Below are positions 53,963-61,244 of a DNA stretch of 64,000 nucleotides, one piece after another. The position numbers and the translations under genes were made by a program. The notes beneath the pieces are model-generated. The model saw only the letters and a list, made by a program, of their open reading frames with translations. It was not told where the DNA came from and did no database searches. The stretch is from Halorussus amylolyticus (lineage in GTDB: Archaea > Halobacteriota > Halobacteria > Halobacteriales > Haladaptataceae). The stretch covers positions 1 to 64,000 of the forward strand of contig NZ_RXOB02000046.1 in the NCBI RefSeq assembly GCF_004143485.2, given 5' to 3'. Every line of letters begins with the position of its first letter. The first letter of the stretch is position 1.

Positions 53963-54805
53963 CTACTCGTAGGTCAGCGTCATCCCGCCGTCGAATCGCA
54001 GGTCGCCGCCGTTGAGGTGGCTGGCGTGCTTCGAGAAGCCGAACGCGAACAGATTTCCGACCTCCGCGGGCGTCATCATCTCCTTGGTTCGGGACTGACC
54101 GAGCATCACGTCCTCGACCACCTCTCGGACCGAGATGCCGCGCTGTTCGGCGGTGTCCGGAATCTGGTCGGTCACGAGCGGCGTCTTCACGTAGCCCGTG
54201 CTGACCGAGAAGGCGCGTACGTCCCCCTCGCCTTCGGCCGCGATGGACTGGGTGAGTCCCCTGAGTCCGAACTTCGCGACGTTGTACGCGACCTTGTCGG
54301 CGGTGGTGTAATGGCCGTGAACCGACGCCATGTTACCGACACAGCCGAAGCCGTTCTCGCGCATGCGCGGCAGACAGTGTTTCGTCAGTTCGACCGGAGC
54401 GCGGACCATCACGTCCTGCATCGCGTCGTAGGCGTCCATCGGAAACTCCTCTATCGGGTCGATGTGTTGCATCCCCGCGACGTTGGCGAGGAAGGCGATG
54501 TCGCCGTACTCGGCGGCCGAATCGACGATTTCGGGCACGTCCTCGCGGAGGTCGCCCGCGACCGTCTCGACCCGGCCTTCGACGCCGAGGTCGTCCGCCT
54601 TTTCGGCGGTGGCGTCGAGGCCGTCATCGTCCACGTCGGTTCCGACCACGGTCAGGCCGTTGGCGGCCATCACGAGCGCAGTCGCGCGGCCGATGCCCGA
54701 GGCCGCGCCCGTCACGAGACAGACGTTTTCGGGCGCGAATCGGTCGTCCTCGACGACGAGCGCGTCGTCCATCGATAGCTCCGGGGCGGAGAGTTCATCG
54801 GTCAT
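53963..54805 (-). CDS. SDR oxidoreductase (3-hydroxybutyrate dehydrogenase-like)
   Basis: A 280-residue short-chain dehydrogenase with TGAASGIGRATALVM (cofactor), FLANVAGMQHIDPIEEF, Ser in MASVHGHY and the catalytic pair in AYNVAKFGLRGL. The AGMQHIDPIEEFP pattern and C-terminal YVKTPLVTDQI are like 3-hydroxybutyrate dehydrogenases. An acidic N-terminal extension (TDELSAPELSMDDALVVEDDRFAPEN) precedes the fold. It is divergent from the Liv-type operon and shares its promoter gap, where an inverted repeat is found, so it may be co-regulated with transporter and ketosynthase genes. Confidence 0.88.
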   Translation of the reverse strand: MTDELSAPELSMDDALVVEDDRFAPENVCLVTGAASGIGRATALVMAANGLTVVGTDVDDDGLDATAEKADDLGVEGRVETVAGDLREDVPEIVDSAAEYGDIAFLANVAGMQHIDPIEEFPMDAYDAMQDVMVRAPVELTKHCLPRMRENGFGCVGNMASVHGHYTTADKVAYNVAKFGLRGLTQSIAAEGEGDVRAFSVSTGYVKTPLVTDQIPDTAEQRGISVREVVEDVMLGQSRTKEMMTPAEVGNLFAFGFSKHASHLNGGDLRFDGGMTLTYE

Positions 54806-54840
54806 GCCCGACGATTCGGCCGGACCGGTGAAAAACCGGG

Positions 54841-54901
54841 GGTTAATGTGTGAATCGCTCACCCGTGCGTACAACGCGAGTGGTTTGTTCACATGTTAAC
54901 C
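54841..54901. promoter_or_regulatory. Inverted repeat in the SDR/Liv divergent promoter
   Basis: GGTTAATGTGTGAA (54841-54854) and TTCACATGTTAACC (54888-54901) are inverted copies matching at 12 of 14 positions with 33 bp between them. They sit in the 137-bp gap between the SDR gene and the livK-like gene. Their size and location fit a regulator that controls both directions. Confidence 0.6.
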
Positions 54902-54942
54902 CCGCAGTACTTGCCGGATAGGACGCATGATTTCAATCTGTT

Positions 54943-56376
54943 ATGGTGGATGAAACCGTTTCCCGACGACGATGGCTCACCGCGCTCGGCGCGACCGGCG
55001 CGGCGGGACTCGCGGGATGCATGGGCGGCGACGAGGGCGCACAGGACACGACGACCGGCGACGACGCGACGACGGAGACCGATTCGGGCATGACAGAAAC
55101 GACGGCACAGACGACGACACAGGCGGAGACTTCGGGGACAGTCAAAATCGGCGTCCTCCAGCCGACTTCGGGGGACCTGAGTTACTACGGCGAGCAGAGC
55201 CTCTGGGGGTTCTACTCCGGACTCGCGTACAAGGCCGGAACCGACCCCATCGAGAGCGCGAGCACCGGCACACACACCGTCTCGGTCGGCGACGTGGAGT
55301 ACGAACTCATCGTCCGCGACACCGGGTTCGCGGCCGACCAGGCCCAGTCGCTCGCGACCGACCTCGTCCAGAACGAGGAGGTGGACATGCTCGTGGGGTG
55401 CGCGTCTTCCGGCGCGGCCAACCGCGTCATCAACACGGTCGTCACGCAGGCGCAGGTGCCGTACATGGTCGCGCCCGCGGCGTCGGCCGACATCACCACT
55501 AGCTCCGAGACCTGCAACAATCTGGTGTTCCGCGCGAGCGAGAACACCGCGATGGACGCCCGCTCTGGCGGGAAGTACGTCGCCAACGAGACCGACGTGA
55601 GTTCGGTGTACCTGTTCGGCGCGGATTACTCGTTCGGCCGGGCGGTCGTCAGCAACTACAAGCAGGTCCTCGAAGACGAGGGCGTCGAGATTCTCGACGA
55701 GAAGTTCGTCCCGCAGGGCTACTCCGAGTGGGAGGGCCTGCTCGACAACGCACAGGAGGCGGGCGCGGAGGGCATCGTCGGCGGTTTCACGGTCGCCACG
55801 CTCCCGAACCTGTTCACGTCGTTCCTCAACGGCGACTACGACTACCGGGTGTTCGGCGGTCTCGCGACCCAAATCACCAACAGCGTGGTGGGCCAGACGC
55901 TCGAAAAGGCGCTCGGCGACCTGACCGAGGAGAAGATTTCGGAAGCCAAGGTCGGCCCGCTCACCACCCGCTACCACTGGAATCAGTACGACAACGACAT
56001 CAACAGCGAGTTCGTCGAGACGTACACCAGCACGTACGGCGTGGTCCCCGACCTGTTCACGTCGGGGTCGTTCACCGCGGCGTCGGCCATCGCCCAAGCC
56101 GTCGAGGAGACCGGTTCGACCGACGGCCGCGACATCGCCGAGGGACTCCGCGGAATGACCGTCAGCGCCACGCCCAAGGGCGAGGACGGCTACACGTTCC
56201 AGGAGTACAACAATCAGGCTCGGTCGGCGATGACCGTCGCCGACCTCGTGCCGACCTCCGACGAGTGGGCCGACAGTTGGGACGCCGCGGTGATGCCCGG
56301 CGAACCCCTCTCGACTATCGGCGAGGACGAGACCACCATTCCGCAAGACAGCGACCAAATGGGTTGCTCGCTGTAG
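54943..56376 (+). CDS. livK: Liv-type ABC transporter substrate-binding lipoprotein
   Basis: A 477-residue periplasmic-binding-type protein. N-terminal Tat signal (SRRRWLTALGATGAAGLAGC) ends in a lipobox Cys, so it is Tat-exported and lipid anchored, followed by a Thr-rich linker. The binding domain (VKIGVLQPTSGDLSYYGEQSLWGF... MLVGCASSGAANRVINTVVTQAQVPYMV... VSSVYLFGADYSFGRAVVSNYKQVLEDEG) is Leu/Ile/Val- or amide-type. The first gene of the K-G-F-H-M operon. Substrate could be branched-chain amino acid, urea or a carboxylate. Confidence 0.92.
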   Translation: MVDETVSRRRWLTALGATGAAGLAGCMGGDEGAQDTTTGDDATTETDSGMTETTAQTTTQAETSGTVKIGVLQPTSGDLSYYGEQSLWGFYSGLAYKAGTDPIESASTGTHTVSVGDVEYELIVRDTGFAADQAQSLATDLVQNEEVDMLVGCASSGAANRVINTVVTQAQVPYMVAPAASADITTSSETCNNLVFRASENTAMDARSGGKYVANETDVSSVYLFGADYSFGRAVVSNYKQVLEDEGVEILDEKFVPQGYSEWEGLLDNAQEAGAEGIVGGFTVATLPNLFTSFLNGDYDYRVFGGLATQITNSVVGQTLEKALGDLTEEKISEAKVGPLTTRYHWNQYDNDINSEFVETYTSTYGVVPDLFTSGSFTAASAIAQAVEETGSTDGRDIAEGLRGMTVSATPKGEDGYTFQEYNNQARSAMTVADLVPTSDEWADSWDAAVMPGEPLSTIGEDETTIPQDSDQMGCSL

Positions 56377-56378
56377 GC

Positions 56379-57203
56379 ATGTTGCGGACTGCTGGACTGA
56401 CGAAGGAGTTCGGCGGCCTCACCGCCGTCGATAGCGTAGATTTCGAACTCGAAGACGGGGAACTCTGCTCGCTCATCGGACCGAACGGCGCGGGCAAGAC
56501 GACGTTCTTCGACCTGCTGACCGGCGTCCTGACCCCCACGCGGGGAACCATCGAGATTCGGGACGACGGCGGCTGGCTCGACGTGACCGACGCCGTGCCC
56601 GACGAGACCGCGAGCCTCGGACTGCACCGGTCGTACCAGATTACGAACGTCTTCCCGACCAGCACGGTGCTGGAGAACGTCCGAGTCGCGGCTCAGGCCG
56701 CGAGCGCAGACGGCGCGAAGGTCTGGCGAAACGCCGGAGCCTTCGACGCCCACATCGAGGAGGCCCGCGCCATCCTCGACCGGGTGGGTCTCGCCGAGCA
56801 GGCCGACACCACCGCCGAGAATCTGAGCCACGGCGCGAAGCGCCAACTCGAAGTCGGTATCGCGCTCGCTGGCGACCCCGACGTGCTTCTGCTCGACGAA
56901 CCCAACGCCGGAGTTTCGTCCGAGAGCGTCGGCCGAATCATCGACCTCATCGAGGACGTGGCGACCGACCACGCGGTCCTGCTCGTGGAACACAACATGG
57001 ACATCGTGATGAACGTCTCGGACCGAATCGTGGTCCTGAATCAGGGCGCGGTCATCGCGGATGGCCCGCCAGAGGACGTTCGAGGCGACCCGACGGTGCA
57101 GGAGGCGTACCTCGGTGGCTACGAGGCCGGGAGCCTCGACGCCAAAAGCGACGAGGCCGAGACCCAAAGCACCGGGACCGACCCCGAGGAGGGTGCGGCG
57201 TGA
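56379..57203 (+). CDS. livG: Liv-type ABC ATPase (LivG)
   Basis: A 274-residue ATPase: Walker A GPNGAGKTT, signature LSHGAKRQLEVGIAL, Walker B VLLLDEPNAGVSSESV, switch His in VEHNMDIVM. The D-loop DEPNAGVS differs slightly from DEPTAGL. C-terminal acid tail (GSLDAKSDEAETQSTGTDPEEGAA). Starts 2 bp after livK stop. Its stop lies in GTGA (57200-57203), which opens the bridging frame with the RNA-like element. Confidence 0.93.
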   Translation: MLRTAGLTKEFGGLTAVDSVDFELEDGELCSLIGPNGAGKTTFFDLLTGVLTPTRGTIEIRDDGGWLDVTDAVPDETASLGLHRSYQITNVFPTSTVLENVRVAAQAASADGAKVWRNAGAFDAHIEEARAILDRVGLAEQADTTAENLSHGAKRQLEVGIALAGDPDVLLLDEPNAGVSSESVGRIIDLIEDVATDHAVLLVEHNMDIVMNVSDRIVVLNQGAVIADGPPEDVRGDPTVQEAYLGGYEAGSLDAKSDEAETQSTGTDPEEGAA

Positions 57204-57598
57204 CCGCGACCGCTTGCGGTTCGCGCTCGGTGACACAGACCACCGGGAAACTGCCGGTGACGCAATCCACCGGGAAACGGACGGTGACACAGACCACCGG
57301 GAAACGGACGGTGACACAGACCACCGAGGGTGGGACTGAAAGGGGCCGCCCGGTCGCGGGCCGCAGGCCCGTGGTCGTCTCTGCGGGCAACTATTCTCGC
57401 GCCAGGCGTTGCGGAGAGGCGCGAGAATATCCCGCAGAGCGACCGCGACCGGGCGGGGGCTTTCGAGGACTTCATCACTTCGAATGCTCACACGGTTACG
57501 ATTCGAAGCGACCGGGCGGGGGCTTTCGAGGACTCCGTTACGGAATTTTTTGTGACAGAACCAATGACGACAAACATTTCAGAGAGGTAGAGAGATGA
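57200..57598 (+). CDS. 132-codon bridging frame around RNA-like element (copy A)
   Basis: GTG at 57200 overlaps the livG stop (GTGA) and TGA at 57596-57598 overlaps the livF start (ATGA). The frame is stop-free through the repeats and the RNA-like core. Its product would be Arg/Thr-rich with almost no acidic residues (for example TGKRTVTQTT units), unlike halophile proteins. The 5-nt length difference between core copies changes the frame of the second half compared with copy B. I think translation may pass through, but the peptide itself is unlikely to be functional. Confidence 0.3.
   Translation: MTATACGSRSVTQTTGKLPVTQSTGKRTVTQTTGKRTVTQTTEGGTERGRPVAGRRPVVVSAGNYSRARRCGEAREYPAERPRPGGGFRGLHHFECSHGYDSKRPGGGFRGLRYGIFCDRTNDDKHFREVER
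57230..57329 (+). repeat. 27-bp tandem repeats before RNA-like core (copy A)
   Basis: Three full 27-bp units (57230, 57257, 57284) plus 19 nt of a fourth (57311-57329), unit GTGACACAGACCACCGGGAA plus CGGACG-type end. The core begins at once after the 19th base of the last unit. Copy B has the same phase. Confidence 0.92.
57330..57464 (+). ncRNA. Structured RNA-like element E1, copy A
   Basis: A 135-nt core that starts GTGGGACTGAAAGGGG and ends GGCGGGGGCTTTC. Stems: GAAAG/CTTTC (57338-57342, 57460-57464); a 14-bp stem 57346-57359 with 57443-57456; a short hairpin 57358-57370; 9-bp stem 57379-57387 with 57431-57439; 11-bp stem 57393-57403 with 57418-57428, loop containing GGCGTTGCGGAGA. The last two stems differ in sequence from copy B but pair in both. 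A second GGCGGGGGCTTTC lies at 57515-57527 after a hairpin 57478-57508. Located between livG and livF in the same operon; regulatory or processing role possible. No named family recognised. Confidence 0.7.
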
Positions 57599-58293
57599 CA
57601 CTACTCGAAGTCGAAGACGCCCACACGTACTACGGCGAGAGCCACATTCTCGAAGGCGTCTCGTTCGAAGTCGAGGCGGGCGAAGTCGTCGCGCTCATCG
57701 GCCGGAACGGCGTGGGGAAGACGACCACGCTCCGGACGATTCTCCAACTCACGCCGCCCCGCGAAGGTCGGGTCCGCTACCGCGGCGAGGACGTGACCGG
57801 GCGCGAGACGCACGAAATCGCCGAAAAGGGCGTCGGCTGGATTCCCGAAGGACGGCGTATCTTCTCACAGCTCTCGGTCGAGGAGAACGTCCGGGTCGCG
57901 GTCCCCGAGGGCCGAAACGTCGAGTCGGCGGTCGAACGCGCGTTCGAGACGTTCCCCGACCTCCGGGACCACCGTGACCGAGACGCTGGAAATCTCTCGG
58001 GCGGCCAACAGCAGATGCTCGCGCTCTCGCGCGGACTGGTCGGGGACAACGACCTCCTGCTGGTGGACGAACCGAGCGAGGGCCTCGCGCCGCTCATCGT
58101 GGAGCGAGTCGCCGAGGCGCTGGCGGCGGCGGCCGACGACACGACGCTCCTGCTGGTCGAGCAGAATCTCCCGCTGGCGCTCGACCTCGCTGACCGATTC
58201 TACGTGCTGGACAACGGGCAGGTCGTGGACGAAGGGAACGCCGACGAGACATCTGCGGACGACGAGCGACTCAGGAGGTATCTCTCGGCATGA
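57595..58293 (+). CDS. livF: Liv-type ABC ATPase (LivF)
   Basis: A 232-residue ATPase with GRNGVGKTTTLRTI, signature NLSGGQQQMLALSRGL, LLLVDEPSEGLAPLIVE and LLLVEQNLPLAL. The opening LLEVEDAHTYYGESHILEGVSFEV is typical of LivF. GAGGT at 57584-57588 is a good ribosome-binding site 6 nt before ATG 57595. It overlaps livH by 4 bp. The distance between livG and livF (391 bp) is unusual for this operon class and is filled by the repeated element. Confidence 0.93.
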   Translation: MTLLEVEDAHTYYGESHILEGVSFEVEAGEVVALIGRNGVGKTTTLRTILQLTPPREGRVRYRGEDVTGRETHEIAEKGVGWIPEGRRIFSQLSVEENVRVAVPEGRNVESAVERAFETFPDLRDHRDRDAGNLSGGQQQMLALSRGLVGDNDLLLVDEPSEGLAPLIVERVAEALAAAADDTTLLLVEQNLPLALDLADRFYVLDNGQVVDEGNADETSADDERLRRYLSA

Positions 58294-59300
58294 TAGAAGT
58301 CGTTCTCGCGGGCTTCCTCGGCTCGCTCGGGGAGTTCCTTCAGCCGAGCAACCTCGCGTCGGTGTTCGTGGACGGCCTCTCGAAGGCCGCGCTGTACGTG
58401 ATGATAGCCAGCGGGCTGACGCTCATCTTCGGACTGATGGGCGTGCTCAACTTCGCGCACGGCTCGATGACGATGATAGGCGCGTATCTCGGCGGCCTGC
58501 TCATGGTGCTGATGGTCGGGCAGGCGTCCGGGCCGGGCGCGCGACTGCTCGCGTTCTTCGTCGCGCTCGCGGTGACGTTCGCCGTGCTCGCGGGCATCGG
58601 TGGCGTCGTGGAGGTCGGACTCATCAGGCGTCTCTACGACCGCCCGCCGGTGTACCAGATTCTGCTCACCTTCGGGCTGACGCTCGTGTTGGACGAACTG
58701 GTGCGAATCGCCGTGCTGTTCTACGGCATGCAACCGACGAGCGACTGGCAGGCCGCGCTCGCCACCAAGCCGGGATTCCTCGACTCGTCGGTGGACCTCG
58801 GACTGGTGTCGGTGCCCGGACTCGACCTGTTCGAAATCGCGTTCGGCGCGGCCACGGTTGTCGGTCTCTGGGCGTTCCTCACCCGGACGCGCTACGGCCT
58901 GATAATCCGGGCCGGGAGCGAGGACGCCGAGATGACCGAGGCGCTCGGCATAGACGTGCGCCGGGTGTTCACCGTGGTGTTCGCGCTCGGCGCGGGCGTC
59001 GCGGGCGCGGCGGGCACCCTGCTGATGTGGGACGCCTCGTGGGCCGCGAGCGTGCCGCTCGCCGCGGACACCCTGCTCCCGGCGTTCGTGGTCGTCATCA
59101 TCGGCGGCCTCGGCACCTTCCGGGGCACCGTGGTCGCGGCGGTCATCGTCGGGATGACCGACGCGGTGATGACGTGGTGGTTCCAGAACGTCGTGGAGTT
59201 CACCGGACTCCCCGAGATGACAATCTTCCTCATCCTCGTGATAATGCTGATACTCAAACCGCAGGGACTGTTCGGCGTCGAGGAGGTGGGCGGCCATTAG
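58290..59300 (+). CDS. livH: Liv-type ABC permease (LivH)
   Basis: A 336-residue permease, about eight helices, with GLSKAALYVMIASGLTLIFGLMGVLNFAHGSMTMIGAYL (family N-terminal signature), and RAGSEDAEMTEALGIDVRRVFTVVFALGAGVAGAAG. Its start overlaps livF by 4 bp (ATGA). Its TAG stop at 59298-59300 overlaps the presumed ATT start of livM. Confidence 0.93.
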   Translation: MIEVVLAGFLGSLGEFLQPSNLASVFVDGLSKAALYVMIASGLTLIFGLMGVLNFAHGSMTMIGAYLGGLLMVLMVGQASGPGARLLAFFVALAVTFAVLAGIGGVVEVGLIRRLYDRPPVYQILLTFGLTLVLDELVRIAVLFYGMQPTSDWQAALATKPGFLDSSVDLGLVSVPGLDLFEIAFGAATVVGLWAFLTRTRYGLIIRAGSEDAEMTEALGIDVRRVFTVVFALGAGVAGAAGTLLMWDASWAASVPLAADTLLPAFVVVIIGGLGTFRGTVVAAVIVGMTDAVMTWWFQNVVEFTGLPEMTIFLILVIMLILKPQGLFGVEEVGGH

Positions 59301-60849
59301 CTCCGATAGCCCGGACGCCGATTCGGCCGACGCCGAATCGGCCGACGCGGATTCGACTGACGCCGACCGAACCGACGAACAAGCGACCGACGGCGGAACG
59401 GCCGACGGTGGAGCGACCGAAACCGACCCGAACACCGCCGCATCGACCGAAACCGACCCGAACACCGCCGCATCGACCGAAACCGACCCGAACACCGCCG
59501 CATCGACCGAAACCGACCCGAACACCGCCGCATCGACCGAAACCGACCCGACCGACGAGACGCAGACCGAAATCGACGAGCGCGACTTCGACCCGGGAAC
59601 CGCGACCTCGTGGCCGGTCCGGTACCTCCGCGACCATCTGGCTCACGTCGCGGTCATCGCCTTCTTCGCGGCGTACCCCGGCATCTACTCGGTGCTTCTG
59701 GGGTCGCCGCTCGGCGCGGAGATGGAGACGCTCCTGCCGAGAGTCGAGACGATGGTCGTGGTGTTCTACTTCGGCCTGTTCGCCATGTCGTTCGACTTCA
59801 TCTCGGGCTACACGGGCTACCTATCCTTCGGCCACGCCGCATTCTACGGCGCTGGCGCGTACTTCGTCGTCCTCGCGTCGAACGGCAAAGTGCCCGCGCT
59901 CGGCCCGAACACGTCGTTCGTCGCGCTGCTCGTGCTGGCGGGACTCGTCGCTGTCGTCCTCGCGCTCCTCATCGGTGCGGTGTCGTTCCGCCTGTCGGGC
60001 GTCTACTTCGCGATGATTACGCTCGGCTTCTCACAGGTGTTGTACGTGTTCGTGCGCGACTGGGACTTCGTGGGGTCGAACCCCCGCGACGGTCCGGCGG
60101 TGCTCGAACGCACCGACCCGTTCAGCATCGGCGTGCCGGGCGTCGATTCGCTCAACCTCGCCATCGGCCAGCTCGCGGGCGACAGCGTCGAGGGCTTCCT
60201 CGGCGTCCTCAACTTCAGCACAGCCGAGGTGTCGTACTACATGGTGGGTCTCGTGGTGCTGGTCTGCTACTTCGTCATGCAGCGCATCATCCACTCACCG
60301 TTCGGTCGCGTGCTAATCGCCATCCGCGAGAACGAAGAGCGCGCCGAGGCGGTCGGGTACAACACCTTCTGGTACAAACTCGGCGCGTTCGCGGTCAGCG
60401 CGTTCTTCGCCGCAATCGCTGGCGGCCTGTTCGCGGGGTTCCAGCGGTCGGTGTCGCCCGAGGAGACATTCTACTTCCTCGTGACCGGTGACGCCCTGCT
60501 CGCGTCCATCATCGGTGGGTTCGCCACGCTCGCGGGACCGCTGTACGGCTGGCTGTTCGACGAGACTATCACCGAGTTCCTCTCGAAGCGCGGCGAGGGC
60601 GGCGGCCTGCTCCCGTACCTCCGGGACCACCTCGGCGAGGGGACGCTCTCGATAGAGATATTCAACGGCCTGACGGTCCAGGAGGCCATCGACACGTTCC
60701 TGAACGGCCACGCCGAACTCTACATCGGCGTGCTGTTCGTCCTGTTCGTCCTGTTCGTGCCGAACGGCCTGCTCGGGACGGTCCGAGACAGGGTCGGCGG
60801 CCCCATCGGCAAGGCCGTGGCCGACCGAATCTGGGGTGAGAACCGATGA
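59296..60849 (+). CDS. livM: Liv-type ABC permease (LivM) with acidic repeat N terminus and ATT start
   Basis: A 517-residue protein: acidic N-terminal extension of about 105 residues (SSDSPDADSADAES..., then ETDPNTAAST repeated four times), then the LivM permease with SWPVRYLRDHLAHVAVIAFFAAYPGIYSVLLGS (TM1) and SFDFISGYTGYLSFGHAAFYGAGAYF. No ATG, GTG or TTG is in frame before TM1; the first GTG (59692) would remove TM1. The only start that keeps the operon spacing is ATT at 59296, overlapping livH in the place where ATGA would be. Typical LivM has no such leader. Overlaps the next frame by ATGA at 60846. Confidence 0.8.
   Translation: MSSDSPDADSADAESADADSTDADRTDEQATDGGTADGGATETDPNTAASTETDPNTAASTETDPNTAASTETDPNTAASTETDPTDETQTEIDERDFDPGTATSWPVRYLRDHLAHVAVIAFFAAYPGIYSVLLGSPLGAEMETLLPRVETMVVVFYFGLFAMSFDFISGYTGYLSFGHAAFYGAGAYFVVLASNGKVPALGPNTSFVALLVLAGLVAVVLALLIGAVSFRLSGVYFAMITLGFSQVLYVFVRDWDFVGSNPRDGPAVLERTDPFSIGVPGVDSLNLAIGQLAGDSVEGFLGVLNFSTAEVSYYMVGLVVLVCYFVMQRIIHSPFGRVLIAIRENEERAEAVGYNTFWYKLGAFAVSAFFAAIAGGLFAGFQRSVSPEETFYFLVTGDALLASIIGGFATLAGPLYGWLFDETITEFLSKRGEGGGLLPYLRDHLGEGTLSIEIFNGLTVQEAIDTFLNGHAELYIGVLFVLFVLFVPNGLLGTVRDRVGGPIGKAVADRIWGENR
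59413..59550 (+). repeat. 30-bp coding tandem repeat in livM
   Basis: Four full 30-bp units from 59413 plus a partial fifth (to 59550). Each unit codes for TETDPNTAA plus Ser or Ala. The near-identity at DNA level (units 2-4 are identical) indicates recent expansion by slippage or unequal exchange. Confidence 0.95.
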
Positions 60850-61244
60850 GCGACGAGAATCGAATCAGAGAATCCGTCGCTCGGCTGAGGCACCGGACCC
60901 CAAGCTCGGTGAGACAATCCACTAGGAAACAACGGGCTGACCAATCCACCACGAACCCACGGGTGAGACAAACTACATCGGGTGGGACTGAAAGGGGCCG
61001 CCCGGTCGCGGGCCGCAGGCCCGTGGTCGCTTGCGCGGCCACTATCTGGACCGGGCGGTGCGGAGAGGTCCAGATATGTCGCGCAACGACCGCGACCGGG
61101 CGGGGGCTTTCTACGTCTCGTTCACTCCGTATACCTCAATTCGAATCGGGCGGGGGCTTTCTGGCTGTTCCTGATTTCGTTAGTCGAAACGTAGGGCTAT
61201 CGAAACACCATCTTCGGCCACTCCCCAAACGGAGGAAAACGTGA
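60846..61244 (+). CDS. 132-codon bridging frame around RNA-like element (copy B)
   Basis: ATG 60846 overlaps the livM stop (ATGA) and TGA at 61242-61244 overlaps the GTG of the ketosynthase gene (GTGA). It begins MSDENRIRESVARLRHRT, then the same GGTERGRPVAGRRPVV as copy A, and diverges after the variable stems. The same total of 132 codons as copy A is remarkable, but the C-terminal halves are unrelated in frame. Basic composition argues against a stable protein. Confidence 0.3.
   Translation: MSDENRIRESVARLRHRTPSSVRQSTRKQRADQSTTNPRVRQTTSGGTERGRPVAGRRPVVACAATIWTGRCGEVQICRATTATGRGLSTSRSLRIPQFESGGGFLAVPDFVSRNVGLSKHHLRPLPKRRKT
60909..60981 (+). repeat. 27-bp tandem repeats before RNA-like core (copy B)
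   Basis: Two diverged 27-bp units (60909, 60936; GTGAGACAATCCACTAGG and GCTGACCAATCCACCACG starts) and 19 nt of a third (60963-60981). The core follows at the same position of the unit as in copy A. Confidence 0.82.
60982..61111 (+). ncRNA. Structured RNA-like element E1, copy B
   Basis: A 130-nt core. Its first 47 nt and last 26 nt match copy A; the middle differs. Stems: 60990-60994 with 61107-61111; 60998-61011 with 61090-61103; 61031-61039 with 61078-61086 (one G-U pair); 61044-61052 with 61067-61075, loop containing GGCGGTGCGGAGA. The two inner stems have different sequences from copy A yet stay paired. A second CGGGCGGGGGCTTTC is at 61147-61161. It lies between livM and the ketosynthase gene. 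GGAGG at 61231-61235 is a ribosome-binding site for the next gene. Confidence 0.7.

Noticed and set aside
57330-57345. TGGGACTGAAAGG at the core start resembles the 3' end of haloarchaeal CRISPR repeats
   Set aside because: Only one copy per locus, no regular repeat-spacer array with that motif and no cas gene in the window. The likeness is short and may be chance.
59692-60849. LivM starting at GTG 59692
   Set aside because: This would delete the first membrane helix and leave a 392-bp gap after livH, while the upstream frame is open, acidic and joins livH directly.
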